Part shown: positions 6,877 through 12,980 of the stretch, one piece after another
Layout: each line of letters starts with the position of its first letter
Numbering within the stretch: position 1 is the stretch's first letter
Origin: DATNNN01 sp035601815
GTDB lineage: Bacteria > Pseudomonadota > Alphaproteobacteria > Rhizobiales > Xanthobacteraceae
Reading direction: 5' to 3'
Assembly (NCBI GenBank): GCA_035601815.1
Contig: DATNNN010000188.1
Span: forward strand, 1 to 16,561
Length of the DNA stretch: 16,561 nucleotides
Made by a program: the position numbers and the translations under genes
The notes under the pieces: model-generated
Database searches by the model: none
What the model was told of the DNA's origin: nothing
The model's input: only the letters and a program-made list of their open reading frames with translations

Positions 6877-6919
6877 AAAAAACGGCTCGCGGCCTCCGGG
6901 CCGCGGGCCGCTTTATTTC
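6877..6919. terminator. Bidirectional Rho-independent terminator
   Basis: A 12-base stem with one mismatch, CGGCTCGCGGCC (6883-6894) with GGCCGCGGGCCG (6899-6910). It is preceded by six A residues (6877-6882) and followed by CTTTATTT. It therefore has a U run on either strand and lies exactly between two convergent genes: the six-cysteine gene ending at 6870 and the PHA-system gene, whose stop codon at 6913-6915 lies in the T-rich side. Confidence 0.8.
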
Positions 6920-7224
6920 TTCTCTAGCATGAGCTGGCCTTCCTTGCGGATCACCGGCAGGATTTTTTCGGCGATCTTGGCCAAGAGCCACGGCAGCCGC
7001 ACCTCGACCAGCACATAGTTCTCAAACGCGGTGACGGTGCCGGAACTCGTCTGTCCGATCGCCGACACACGGAAGGCTAGCTGGTCGCCGCTCCAGATTT
7101 CTTCTTCCACCTTGAGCAGCGCGCCGAATTTTGTGCGCACCGAGCCCATGCCGGCCTTCAACCGGCGCAGCGCTTCGTCCTTGCCGAGCTTGTGGGGGAT
7201 CGAGATGGTGATCGCTTCGCTCAT
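6913..7224 (-). CDS. Polyhydroxyalkanoic acid system family protein
   Basis: A 103-residue cytoplasmic protein resembling the polyhydroxyalkanoate granule-region family (PHA_gran_rgn type). It starts ITISIPHKLGKDEALRRLKAG, continues with a beta-rich middle (KVEEEIWSGDQLAFRVSAIGQTSSGTVTAFENYVLVEVRLPWLL) and ends with the characteristic AEKILPVIRKEGQLMLEKK. Family members are found near PHA granule genes or as stand-alone genes; the biochemical role is not established. Start is the ATG at 7224 (MSEAIT); an upstream ATG adding ten residues (MGGEKRNPDA) is possible and has a slightly better upstream region. No PHA synthase or phasin gene is in this window, so the context neither supports nor contradicts a PHA role. 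Confidence 0.8.
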   Translation of the reverse strand: MSEAITISIPHKLGKDEALRRLKAGMGSVRTKFGALLKVEEEIWSGDQLAFRVSAIGQTSSGTVTAFENYVLVEVRLPWLLAKIAEKILPVIRKEGQLMLEKK

Positions 7225-7397
7225 GGCATCCGGATTCCGTTTCTCGCCTCCCATGTAGGAAGGCGGAGCGCGCTTAGCCATATTGGGGAGGTCGAATAGT
7301 CGCGGGTTTTTCCCGCGGACGGGAAGGGCGTCTTGCCTATCCTTTGCCCGCGCCGCTACCATCGCCTCCAAGCAAAGCCTCGCCAGGGAGGACGCCC

Positions 7398-8363
7398 GTG
7401 CAATTCCTCGTTCGTTTCTTCAGCCTCGCCGTCCTTCTCGCCGCCGGCCTCCTGCCCGCGTCGGCGCAGGACTATCCGAGCCGCCCGGTGCGCTGGCTCG
7501 TGGGCTATCCCGCCGGCGGCTCCACCGACATCCTGGCGCGCATCCTCGGCAATTATTTCCAGGAGAAATGGGGCCAGCCCTTCGTGGTGGAGAACAAGCC
7601 GGGCGCCGGCAACAACATCGCGACCGAAGCGGTGGTGAACGCCGCCCCCGACGGCTACACGCTCCTTCTCGTCAACCCGGCGAACGGCATCAACGCCACG
7701 CTCTACAAGAACCTGAAGTTCAACTTCATCCGCGACATCGCGCCGGTGGCCGGGCTGATCCGCGTGCCGAACGTGATGGAGGTGCACCTCTCAGTGCCGG
7801 TGAAGACGGTGGCCGAGTTCATCGAGTACGCCAAGCAAAACCCCGGCAAGATCAACATGGCCTCGTCCGGCTCCGGCACCTCGATCCACCTGTCGGGCGA
7901 GCTGTTCAAGGCAATGACCGGGGTGAACATGGTGCACGTGCCCTATCGCGGCTCGGCGCCGGCGCTGACCGATCTCCTCGGCGGGCAGGTGCAGGTGATG
8001 TTCGACAACATGCCGTCGTCGGTGGGGCACATCAAGGCGGGATCGCTCCGCCCGCTCGCGGTGACGACGGAGACGAGGAACGAGCAGCTGCCCGACGTGC
8101 CCACCGTGGGCGAGACAGTGCCCGGCTACGAGGCGAGCGCCTGGTTCGGCATCGGCGTGCCCAAGGGCACGCCGAGGGAGATCATCGACAAGCTGAACAA
8201 GGCGGTGCAGGAGGCCTTCGAGGATCCCAAGGTCAAGGCGCGCCTCTCCGAGCTCGGCGGCACGACGCTCCGCGGCACGCCCGAGGACTTCGGCAACATC
8301 ATCGCGGCCGAGACCGAGAAGTGGAAGAAGGTGGTGGAGTTTTCCGGCGCGACGGTGGAGTAG
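7398..8363 (+). CDS. TctC/Bug-family extracytoplasmic solute-binding protein
   Basis: Periplasmic binding protein of the tripartite tricarboxylate transporter (TTT) class, 321 residues, the usual length. The start is the GTG at 7398, eight bases after GGGAGG in AGGGAGGACGCCC; this gives a clean signal peptide (MQFLVRFFSLAVLLAAGLLP, then ASA|QDYPSRPV, cleavage after about residue 23). The longer frame from 7344 would bury it. Diagnostic blocks: YPSRPVRWLVGYPAGGSTD near the N-terminus, VVENKPGAGNNIATEAV, PDGYTLLLVNPANGINATLY, VPYRGSAPALTDLLGGQVQVMFDNMPS, then the VPTVGETVPGYEASAWFGIGVPKGTP C-terminal lobe motif. No TctA or TctB membrane gene is adjacent, as is common for this highly expanded family. 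The ligand is probably a carboxylate and cannot be specified. Confidence 0.92.
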   Translation: MQFLVRFFSLAVLLAAGLLPASAQDYPSRPVRWLVGYPAGGSTDILARILGNYFQEKWGQPFVVENKPGAGNNIATEAVVNAAPDGYTLLLVNPANGINATLYKNLKFNFIRDIAPVAGLIRVPNVMEVHLSVPVKTVAEFIEYAKQNPGKINMASSGSGTSIHLSGELFKAMTGVNMVHVPYRGSAPALTDLLGGQVQVMFDNMPSSVGHIKAGSLRPLAVTTETRNEQLPDVPTVGETVPGYEASAWFGIGVPKGTPREIIDKLNKAVQEAFEDPKVKARLSELGGTTLRGTPEDFGNIIAAETEKWKKVVEFSGATVE

Positions 8364-8438
8364 CGCGCGACGCGTTGCCAAGAAATACCTCCGCCGACGG
8401 CTAACATTCGCGCGCTGCGATCACCATATGATTGAATA

Positions 8439-8840
8439 GTGACCGCCCTCGACAAAACCAATTCACGGCTTGCAGACACCATGGCAGCGCCTGCCGACGC
8501 GGCCTCAATCGCGAACGCAGCCGCGGCAAAGTCCGCGGCGCCGGCGGCCCAGATCCGCAAGGATATCGGGGCGAAGACGGTGCGAGCCAGGTCGGCATTC
8601 GATTACGGCAGCGAGGCGGAGCTGTATCACCCGCGCTCGCGCACAGCGCGGCGGCAACCGGTGGGGTACCGGCGGTTCACTGCGGCCGCGGACGCCATTC
8701 GCTTCGCCATCGAGGACCTGCCGCCGGCGCTTCTGCGCGGCGCCGTTCTCGAAGTCGACGAGAAGCGATACGACAGCCACGGGATCCGTCGCCTGTACGG
8801 CAGCGCTGGCTATCCTCTGCCCCGCCGCAAGGCGGCTTAG
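8439..8840 (+). CDS. Conserved hypothetical protein (Rhizobiales-type small protein)
   Basis: A 133-residue protein with no signal peptide or membrane span. The first 45 residues are Ala-rich and low complexity. The rest looks folded: FDYGSEAELYHPRSRTARRQPVGYRRF, then a helix (AADAIRFAIEDLPPALLRGAVLEVDE) and RYDSHGIRRLYGSAGYPLPRR. From memory, similar unnamed proteins recur in Bradyrhizobium and relatives with the pattern GYxRF...A[IL]R[FY]A[IV]E[DE]LP...LEVDE.R....I..LY....PL. The start is uncertain: GTG at 8439, or ATG at 8481 fifteen codons in; neither has a clear ribosome binding site. Function unknown. Confidence 0.65.
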   Translation: MTALDKTNSRLADTMAAPADAASIANAAAAKSAAPAAQIRKDIGAKTVRARSAFDYGSEAELYHPRSRTARRQPVGYRRFTAAADAIRFAIEDLPPALLRGAVLEVDEKRYDSHGIRRLYGSAGYPLPRRKAA

Positions 8841-8956
8841 TTCGAGAAGTCCTGCCCACCGGCGAGCTCGACGCGGCGCTGGCGACGCTCTTCCGCACGG
8901 CGGCCGAGGAGCCGAGGGTGAAGCGCTTCTCGGATCTATCGGCGGCGAAGGGGTGA
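8839..8956 (+). pseudogene. Possible C-terminal remnant of a lost gene
   Basis: Immediately after the hypothetical gene, one forward frame reads LVREVLPTGELDAALATLF, then RTAAEEPRVKRFSDLSAAKG and a stop at 8954-8956. The mix of hydrophobic and charged residues looks like a genuine helical C-terminus rather than a shadow frame. No start codon with a ribosome binding site precedes it, and upstream in this frame is the Arg-rich shadow of the hypothetical gene. I cannot name the parent family. It could be coincidental. Confidence 0.3.
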
Positions 8957-9119
8957 GGACGCGGAACTGAATCAGCCGAGCGGGCGCATCTTTTAGGATG
9001 CGACCTATCGCTTCGTTCTCGATCGTCGCTATCCGCCCTGGAGCGCTTTCCCGACTCAAGTCAGACGTCACGCCAAGTCCGAGAAGCGTCAACAAAGGAC
9101 ATTGAACTACGCAACGCAA

Positions 9120-9326
9120 TCATCGCTGGGCAGCTCTTAGCACGTTCGCAACGAGTACGCCGAGGCAACCAAATAACAAAACAGCTCCCGCCGCCAGTTG
9201 AACGTCCGGCATTGCAGCTGCAATAAGAGCTGCAATTATGATGACCGCAAGGATCGCCAGCGCAAGCGAACCATCGTCAACGAATAGCCCAGTCAGCTCT
9301 CGAAAGACCGTGATTAGAGCATTCAC
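9120..9326 (-). CDS. Small two-span membrane protein, coupled to the COG4280-type gene
   Basis: A 68-residue protein, MNALITVFRELTGLFVDDG followed by two hydrophobic spans (about residues 20-38 and 44-63) and a short basic tail LRAAQR. The start is the GTG at 9326 inside a GTGA that overlaps the stop of the upstream membrane gene, so translation is very likely coupled and the products probably work together. The longer open frame upstream is Arg/Ser-rich and is the shadow of the COG4280-type gene. Base composition is lower in G+C than in flanking core genes. It may be an accessory subunit of the presumed transporter; no specific family is recognised. Confidence 0.7.
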   Translation of the reverse strand: MNALITVFRELTGLFVDDGSLALAILAVIIIAALIAAAMPDVQLAAGAVLLFGCLGVLVANVLRAAQR

Positions 9327-10075
9327 CGCAACATCTCCGCACTCGGGCGACGCGCCAGAACGATTGCCATGAGCCCTACAGCCAGAAACAACGCGGCAAA
9401 TGCGAGAATTGCAGAATCCGCGCCCGGCCAAGTAATACCGAGACCTTCTCCGGTCCAAAACACACCGAACGCGGACAGCATCACGCCGACAGTGAATTTG
9501 AGCGTATTCTCAGGAACCCGCGCGAGCGGACGATGAAGGACGAGGCCAGCACCGGCAACCAGCAAACAGGCCGCAAGGGCACCGGCGCCCGCGGGAACTA
9601 AAAGTCCACGGCCCGTGCCGATCGCAATTACGATGAAGACCACCTCCAGTCCTTCCAGGAGCACGGCCTTGAAGCTAGCGAGGGCTGCTAGCCAATCGAG
9701 CTGCGCTTCATGGCGACGTGCTTGCTCGTGCAATTCTTCCGTCCCCATCTTGAACGCGACGGTCTCATCATGCAGCGGAATAATATTTGCAGCGCGTAGA
9801 ATCGCCTTTCGCAGCCAGCGCATACCGAACAATAATAGCAGGATGCCTATCACCAGCTGCAGAAGATGCAGCGGGATGCGATCAAGGAGTGGTCCCAGCG
9901 CCACGACAATGAGAACCAGCAACGCAAGACCAGCGAGCGCGCCAAGCCCCGCCGGACGCCAGCCGCGAACAGTGGCGACGGCGAGTACGATCGTCAGGGC
10001 CTCCACGGCCTCGACGAGCGAGGCCAAGAATGCCGCCGCCATTGCCGGCCAAAACTGAGTCAGGACGACTGTCAC
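9323..10075 (-). CDS. COG4280-type polytopic membrane protein, FTR1-like candidate cation transporter
   Basis: A 250-residue, very hydrophobic protein with about six or seven membrane spans. Two acidic motifs in membrane segments, E22-A-V-E25 (LASLVEAVEALTIVLAV) and E141-G-L-E144 (FKAVLLEGLEVVFIVIA), recall the paired REGLE motifs of FTR1 iron permeases and the ExGD motifs of GDT1/UPF0016 cation transporters. I recognise the string RIPLHLLQLVIGILLLLFGMRWLRKAILRAA and the block LARVPENTLKF from uncharacterised COG4280 membrane proteins. The start is the GTG at 10075 with AGGTG a few bases upstream; ATG at 10042 is an alternative, and the 24 extra codons upstream of the GTG are unsupported. Overlaps the next gene by GTGA. 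Lower G+C than surroundings suggests acquisition. Transport of a metal is inference. Confidence 0.8.
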   Translation of the reverse strand: MTVVLTQFWPAMAAAFLASLVEAVEALTIVLAVATVRGWRPAGLGALAGLALLVLIVVALGPLLDRIPLHLLQLVIGILLLLFGMRWLRKAILRAANIIPLHDETVAFKMGTEELHEQARRHEAQLDWLAALASFKAVLLEGLEVVFIVIAIGTGRGLLVPAGAGALAACLLVAGAGLVLHRPLARVPENTLKFTVGVMLSAFGVFWTGEGLGITWPGADSAILAFAALFLAVGLMAIVLARRPSAEMLR

Positions 10076-10331
10076 GAGACACCTGTATGAAGTTGAATTT
10101 CTGAAGACTTTTTCTTTGAACCGTGTTGGGTGTATTTGATGACCCATTCGCGGAGTTGAGATTATCTGCGATAACGCGCCAGAGAATAATCACAGGGATG
10201 ATCGAAAACTAGCCCGACCCAACAAAGACGTGGCGTAGAGTGTTTGATGCCGAAGCGGCCAAGCTAAATCCCGGCAACAGTTCACCGATCCAAACGGGGG
10301 CGAGTCGCACCGCGCGCGGGTGCGGAGTCCC
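10076..10331. other. Gene-free stretch with reduced G+C upstream of the COG4280-type gene
   Basis: No credible gene seen on either strand. It should hold the promoter of the leftward membrane operon. An A/T-rich run around 10090-10140 (TTTTTCTTTG on the plus strand) lies directly before that gene. I could not pick a convincing -35/-10 pair. The right end merges into repeat copy 2. Confidence 0.4.
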
Positions 10332-10422
10332 CGTCATCGCCGGACTTGGCCCGCGATCTCGCTTAGTGGGGCAGGGCGGTGCCCATTGAATCGGGATGGC
10401 CAGGACAAGCCCAGCCGTGACC
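10332..10422 (+). repeat. Double-palindrome intergenic repeat, copy 2 (degenerate)
   Basis: Starts CGTCATCGCCGGACTTGG and ends AAGCCCAGCCGTGACCG. It aligns with copy 3 (11229-11319) over its whole length in the same orientation, sharing GATCTCGCTTAG, GTGCCC and GAATCG.GATGGCC.GGACAAGCCC. Several stem positions are mispaired (for example CCGGACTTGGCCCGCG), so this copy is decaying. It lies 3' of the antitoxin gene. Confidence 0.8.
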
Positions 10423-10443
10423 GCGCGGAGGAAATGACGCGCT

Positions 10444-10695
10444 TTAGCGCTTCGTCGTCGTCACTGCCCGTTCCAGCACCTGCCGGATCAGCCGCTGGTA
10501 GGAAATGCCCTGACGGGTCGCGAGTTTCTTCACCGACTCCAGGAGCGGCTTCGACAGTCGCATGTTGACGCGCTCGGTCTTGGGCTGGAATTCGAAGCGC
10601 GCCGGCTTGAACTGGCTGAAATCGAGGCCGGAGAGGTCCTGTTCGAGAAAGACCTCGGCCGCCTCGTCCGTGCGCAGCTTAGGAACTCTTTTCAT
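10444..10695 (-). CDS. CopG/ribbon-helix-helix antitoxin, apparently without its toxin
   Basis: An 83-residue DNA-binding antitoxin of the CopG_antitoxin type that partners BrnT-like toxins. The N-terminal half carries the family hallmark PKLRTDEAAEVFLEQDLSGLDFSQFKPARFEF; the C-terminal half is a ribbon-helix-helix: a strand (ERVNMRLSK) and helices (PLLESVKKLATRQGI, SYQRLIRQVLERAV). The ATG at 10695 is preferred because GAGAGG lies eight bases upstream; a GTG three codons earlier is possible. A toxin gene would normally lie directly upstream (to the right), but only about 100 A/T-rich bases and no full toxin frame are found there. Downstream is a repeat. Such orphan antitoxins may persist as repressors or anti-addiction factors. 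Confidence 0.88.
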   Translation of the reverse strand: MKRVPKLRTDEAAEVFLEQDLSGLDFSQFKPARFEFQPKTERVNMRLSKPLLESVKKLATRQGISYQRLIRQVLERAVTTTKR

Positions 10696-10717
10696 AGGCC
10701 GCACCTCTCGCTCGCCC

Positions 10718-10737
10718 GTATGTATAGACGTACATAC
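10718..10737. promoter_or_regulatory. Palindromic operator candidate upstream of the antitoxin
   Basis: GTATGTA and TACATAC are perfect 7-base inverted repeats around a 6-base spacer, 23 bases upstream of the antitoxin ATG. Ribbon-helix-helix antitoxins bind such palindromes to repress their own operon. On the minus strand a TATACA within the palindrome could serve as a -10 element, so binding would block transcription. The A/T-rich island around it (10715-10790) stands out from the region. Confidence 0.5.
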
Positions 10738-10794
10738 AACAAAATCGCTGCATGCGCCATAATATGATCACATTCCTATGATTATATTCCAGCT

Positions 10795-11220
10795 TCGCCT
10801 CCAGCGAGGGCCTGTGACGGGATCCAGTCCGGCTCAGAGGGAGGCGAGCGGCGCCCGCGGCGGAGCCCTAATGGAAGCTCCGTCCCGGGAGGCCCCAGGT
10901 CACCGTCCGCCGGCATTAAGACTGGCTGCCTTCAATGGCTGCACGGGGGCCGGCGAACGGGGGAGATCCCCGGGATAAGGGCCCCTTACGAGGGTCCCGC
11001 CCGTTCACGGAAGCACGGTCCCGGGGTACGAAAAAACGCCGCGCGCGGGTCGCCGGAAGGCGCTCTCGCAAGACCAAATGGGTCTTCGGATGAAACTCCC
11101 GAAGACCGCGCCGACCGGCGCCCGCGCCCCTCGCACTTTTGAGGGGAAACGGAACGGAAGGAACAACACTCCGGCGAGAAACCCTCGCGCGGAAACGTAG
11201 GAGGCTGTTTGAAAGCGACC
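10795..11220. ncRNA. Candidate structured RNA: about 420 bases of dense stem-loops, no convincing gene
   Basis: Many short perfect stems follow each other. GGAGC/GCTCC lies in 10871-10891. GAACGGG (10955-10961) with CCCGTTC (11000-11006) encloses GGGGAGATCCCC and a TAAGG-GCC-CCTTA hairpin. CGCC-GGAA-GGCG starts at 11051. A 9-bp stem pairs GGTCTTCGG (11081-11089) with CCGAAGACC (11099-11107). CCCCTC (11127-11132) pairs with GAGGGG (11141-11146), and GCGAG (11174-11178) with CTCGC (11184-11188). Purine-rich unpaired strings (GGAAACGGAACGGAAGGAACAA) lie between them. Open frames here (for example 10916-11305 minus) are Arg/Pro/Ser-rich and without ribosome binding sites. An A/T-rich stretch at 10740-10793 could be a promoter on the plus strand. 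Strand is not determined. I do not recognise an RNase P, tmRNA, 6S or SRP core. Confidence 0.35.
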
Positions 11221-11228
11221 CATCAACT

Positions 11229-11319
11229 GTCATCGCCGGGCTCGGCCCGGCGATCTCGCTTAGGGACGCAATGCCGTGCCCCATGAATCGAGATGGCCGG
11301 GACAAGCCCGGCCATGACG
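11229..11319 (+). repeat. Double-palindrome intergenic repeat, copy 3 (best preserved)
   Basis: Left hairpin ATCGCCGGG...CCCGGCGAT and right hairpin ATGGCCGGGACAAGCCCGGCCAT, joined by CTCGCTTAGGGACG...GTGCCCCATGAATCGAG. Same orientation as copy 2 and inverse to copy 1. Placed directly after the structured region and 24 bases before the convergent M23 gene stop, so it may also limit read-through. Confidence 0.85.
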
Positions 11320-11342
11320 GCAGAGAAACGGAAGTCTAATGC

Positions 11343-12593
11343 CTAGAGCGCCGTATCGAGCCTCAACCCCGCGCGCAGGAAGCGCTGCGGGTCCACTGCC
11401 TCGCCGTTCACCCGCACCTCGTAGTGCAGGTGCGGTCCGGTAGAGCGGCCGGTGGTGCCGATGCGCCCGATCACGTCGCCGGCCTTGATCTCGCTGCCTT
11501 CGGCGACCAGCACGGCCGAGAGATGTCCGTAGCGGGTGACGATGCCGCCGCCGTGGTCGATGTCGATGGCGAGCCCATAGCCGCCGTTCGCGCCGGCGGC
11601 GACGACGTGGCCCGCGGCCGTGGCGCGCACCGGGCCGCCGCTCTCGCCGCGGAAATCGACGCCGGCGTGCAGCGCCCACTGGCGCAGGAATGGATCGAGG
11701 CGCACGCCGAACGGGCTCGTCACTTCGGCATCGCGCAGCGGCCGCTTCACCGGCACCCGGTCGAGCGCGCGCGTGAGGTCCGCCTCGCTCGCCGCCGCCG
11801 CGTGCACGCGGGCGAGCTGGCGCTCGAAGGGGTCCTCGCTCTTGCCGAAGTACGGCAGGAACGGCCCGCCTATGGCCGCGACCTTCATCGGCTTCGCGGC
11901 GGGCGTGGGCAGCGCCAGATCGGCGAGCACGTGGCGCACGCGCGTGGCGCGCTCGTCGAGCTCTTCTTCCAGCGAGTTCAGGCGTTCCGCCTGGCGCATG
12001 TCGAAGGCTTCCACGTCACGGCCGATTGCGGCGACCTGACGGGTCACGTCGTTGTCGACGCCGGCGAGGCGGAGACGGAAGGGGGCGGCGGGACGCGATT
12101 CTAGCCGCGCCGTGCGCTCGAGCGGCGGCGCGATCAGGATCGTGTCGGAAAGGGGGGTCGGCCTCATGAGTGCGGCGGGTTCGGGGGAGCGCGGCACGGT
12201 TGCGGTGATTTCCGGCGCGGGCTCCCGGCGGATGCCGATCGAGCCCAATACGTTCTCGCGCTCCTCGAGCTTGGCCTGGCGCTTGAGGAGCTCGGCGAGC
12301 GCCCGCTCCACCCGCTCCTGGTCGATCATCTTGACCGAGCGTAGCCGCTCGACCTCGGTCATCAGCTCGCGCACCTCGGCCCCATGCGAGCGGGCCATGG
12401 CCGCCTGGTGCTCGGCGAGCAGCATCAGCGCGTCGTCGTGGAAGACGACGTAGAGCGTTGCACCCGCGGCCCACAGGCCGAGGAGCGCGATGGTGGCGAG
12501 TGCCGCAAGCGTGTTGCGCGAGGGAAGGGCCGGCCGCCGCGGCACCGGGTGAGGGCGGCGGCCGTAGTGTCGTCCGAAGTAAGTCTCTGCCAT
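11343..12593 (-). CDS. Membrane-anchored M23 family metallopeptidase (LytM-type endopeptidase)
   Basis: Zinc peptidase expected to cleave peptidoglycan cross-links in the periplasm, 416 residues from the ATG at 12593 (MAETYFGRHYGRR). A TTG start at 12641 would add 16 residues and is less likely. Order: basic cytoplasmic N-terminus, one membrane span (about 28-50, LAALATIALLGLWAAGATLYVVF), a charged coiled-coil (about 55-115), a Pro-rich linker, a second helical region and the M23 domain. The zinc ligands and catalytic residues are intact: H309 and D313 in HAGVDF, H357 in YGHLS, and H388/H390 in PHLHYEV. This span-coil-LytM architecture occurs both in active hydrolases and in division-site hydrolase activators; the intact ligands favour an active enzyme. 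Divergent from the AsmA-like gene. Confidence 0.92.
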   Translation of the reverse strand: MAETYFGRHYGRRPHPVPRRPALPSRNTLAALATIALLGLWAAGATLYVVFHDDALMLLAEHQAAMARSHGAEVRELMTEVERLRSVKMIDQERVERALAELLKRQAKLEERENVLGSIGIRREPAPEITATVPRSPEPAALMRPTPLSDTILIAPPLERTARLESRPAAPFRLRLAGVDNDVTRQVAAIGRDVEAFDMRQAERLNSLEEELDERATRVRHVLADLALPTPAAKPMKVAAIGGPFLPYFGKSEDPFERQLARVHAAAASEADLTRALDRVPVKRPLRDAEVTSPFGVRLDPFLRQWALHAGVDFRGESGGPVRATAAGHVVAAGANGGYGLAIDIDHGGGIVTRYGHLSAVLVAEGSEIKAGDVIGRIGTTGRSTGPHLHYEVRVNGEAVDPQRFLRAGLRLDTAL

Positions 12594-12980
12594 CGGGAAA
12601 CACGCAAAAGCCAGTGGTTCGCGGCGCGAAACCGGCGGCAATCTGCGCCGCCATGGTTAATTCCCGGTCAACGGAGCGGGGCGGGTCTTGGGGCCGGTGG
12701 AATCAGTTTCTGAGCGCCCACGGCCAACCACTTGGCGGCGAGGGGGTCTTTCGCCGGTCACGGCAGCCCGAAACCTTCCGACCGAGGCGCCCTAGAGCTG
12801 CCCGCCGAGCCGCCGTTCTGCAACAGAATCAGTCATTTGCCGTAGTTTCGTCGCCTTTCCCGCCTTGGTACGGCGCTGAATCTAGCCGGTTGGGCGACCG
12901 GCCGGCTGCATCGCGAGACCTGGGCTCACCGCCCGCTCTGCGGCCGGGGCTTCAGGGGACCCTCGGAGACGACCTCGCGA
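12594..12980. other. Divergent intergenic region between the M23 and AsmA-like genes
   Basis: 387 bases with no credible gene. Near the M23 side, TTAA (12657-12660), seven bases, TCAA (12668-12671) is one mismatch from the CtrA box TTAA-N7-TTAA. Near the other side is an inverted repeat (CCGG-TTGGGCGA-CCGG, about 12887-12902). A GGAGA at 12965-12969 is the likely ribosome binding site of the rightward gene. Both promoters should lie here, but I could not assign them. Confidence 0.4.

Noticed and set aside
8990..9005. Hairpin CGCATC-TTTTAG-GATGCG as a terminator
   Set aside because: Only a 6-bp stem and no T run after it on either strand; too weak to list as a terminator.
10740..11230. RNase P RNA, tmRNA, 6S or SRP RNA in the structured block
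   Set aside because: I looked for their conserved core strings on both strands and did not find them; the block is reported only as an unassigned candidate RNA.
10916..11305. 129-codon minus-strand frame in the structured region
   Set aside because: Starts inside repeat copy 3, is rich in Arg, Ser and Pro, has no ribosome binding site, and its sequence is dictated by stem-loops; treated as noncoding.
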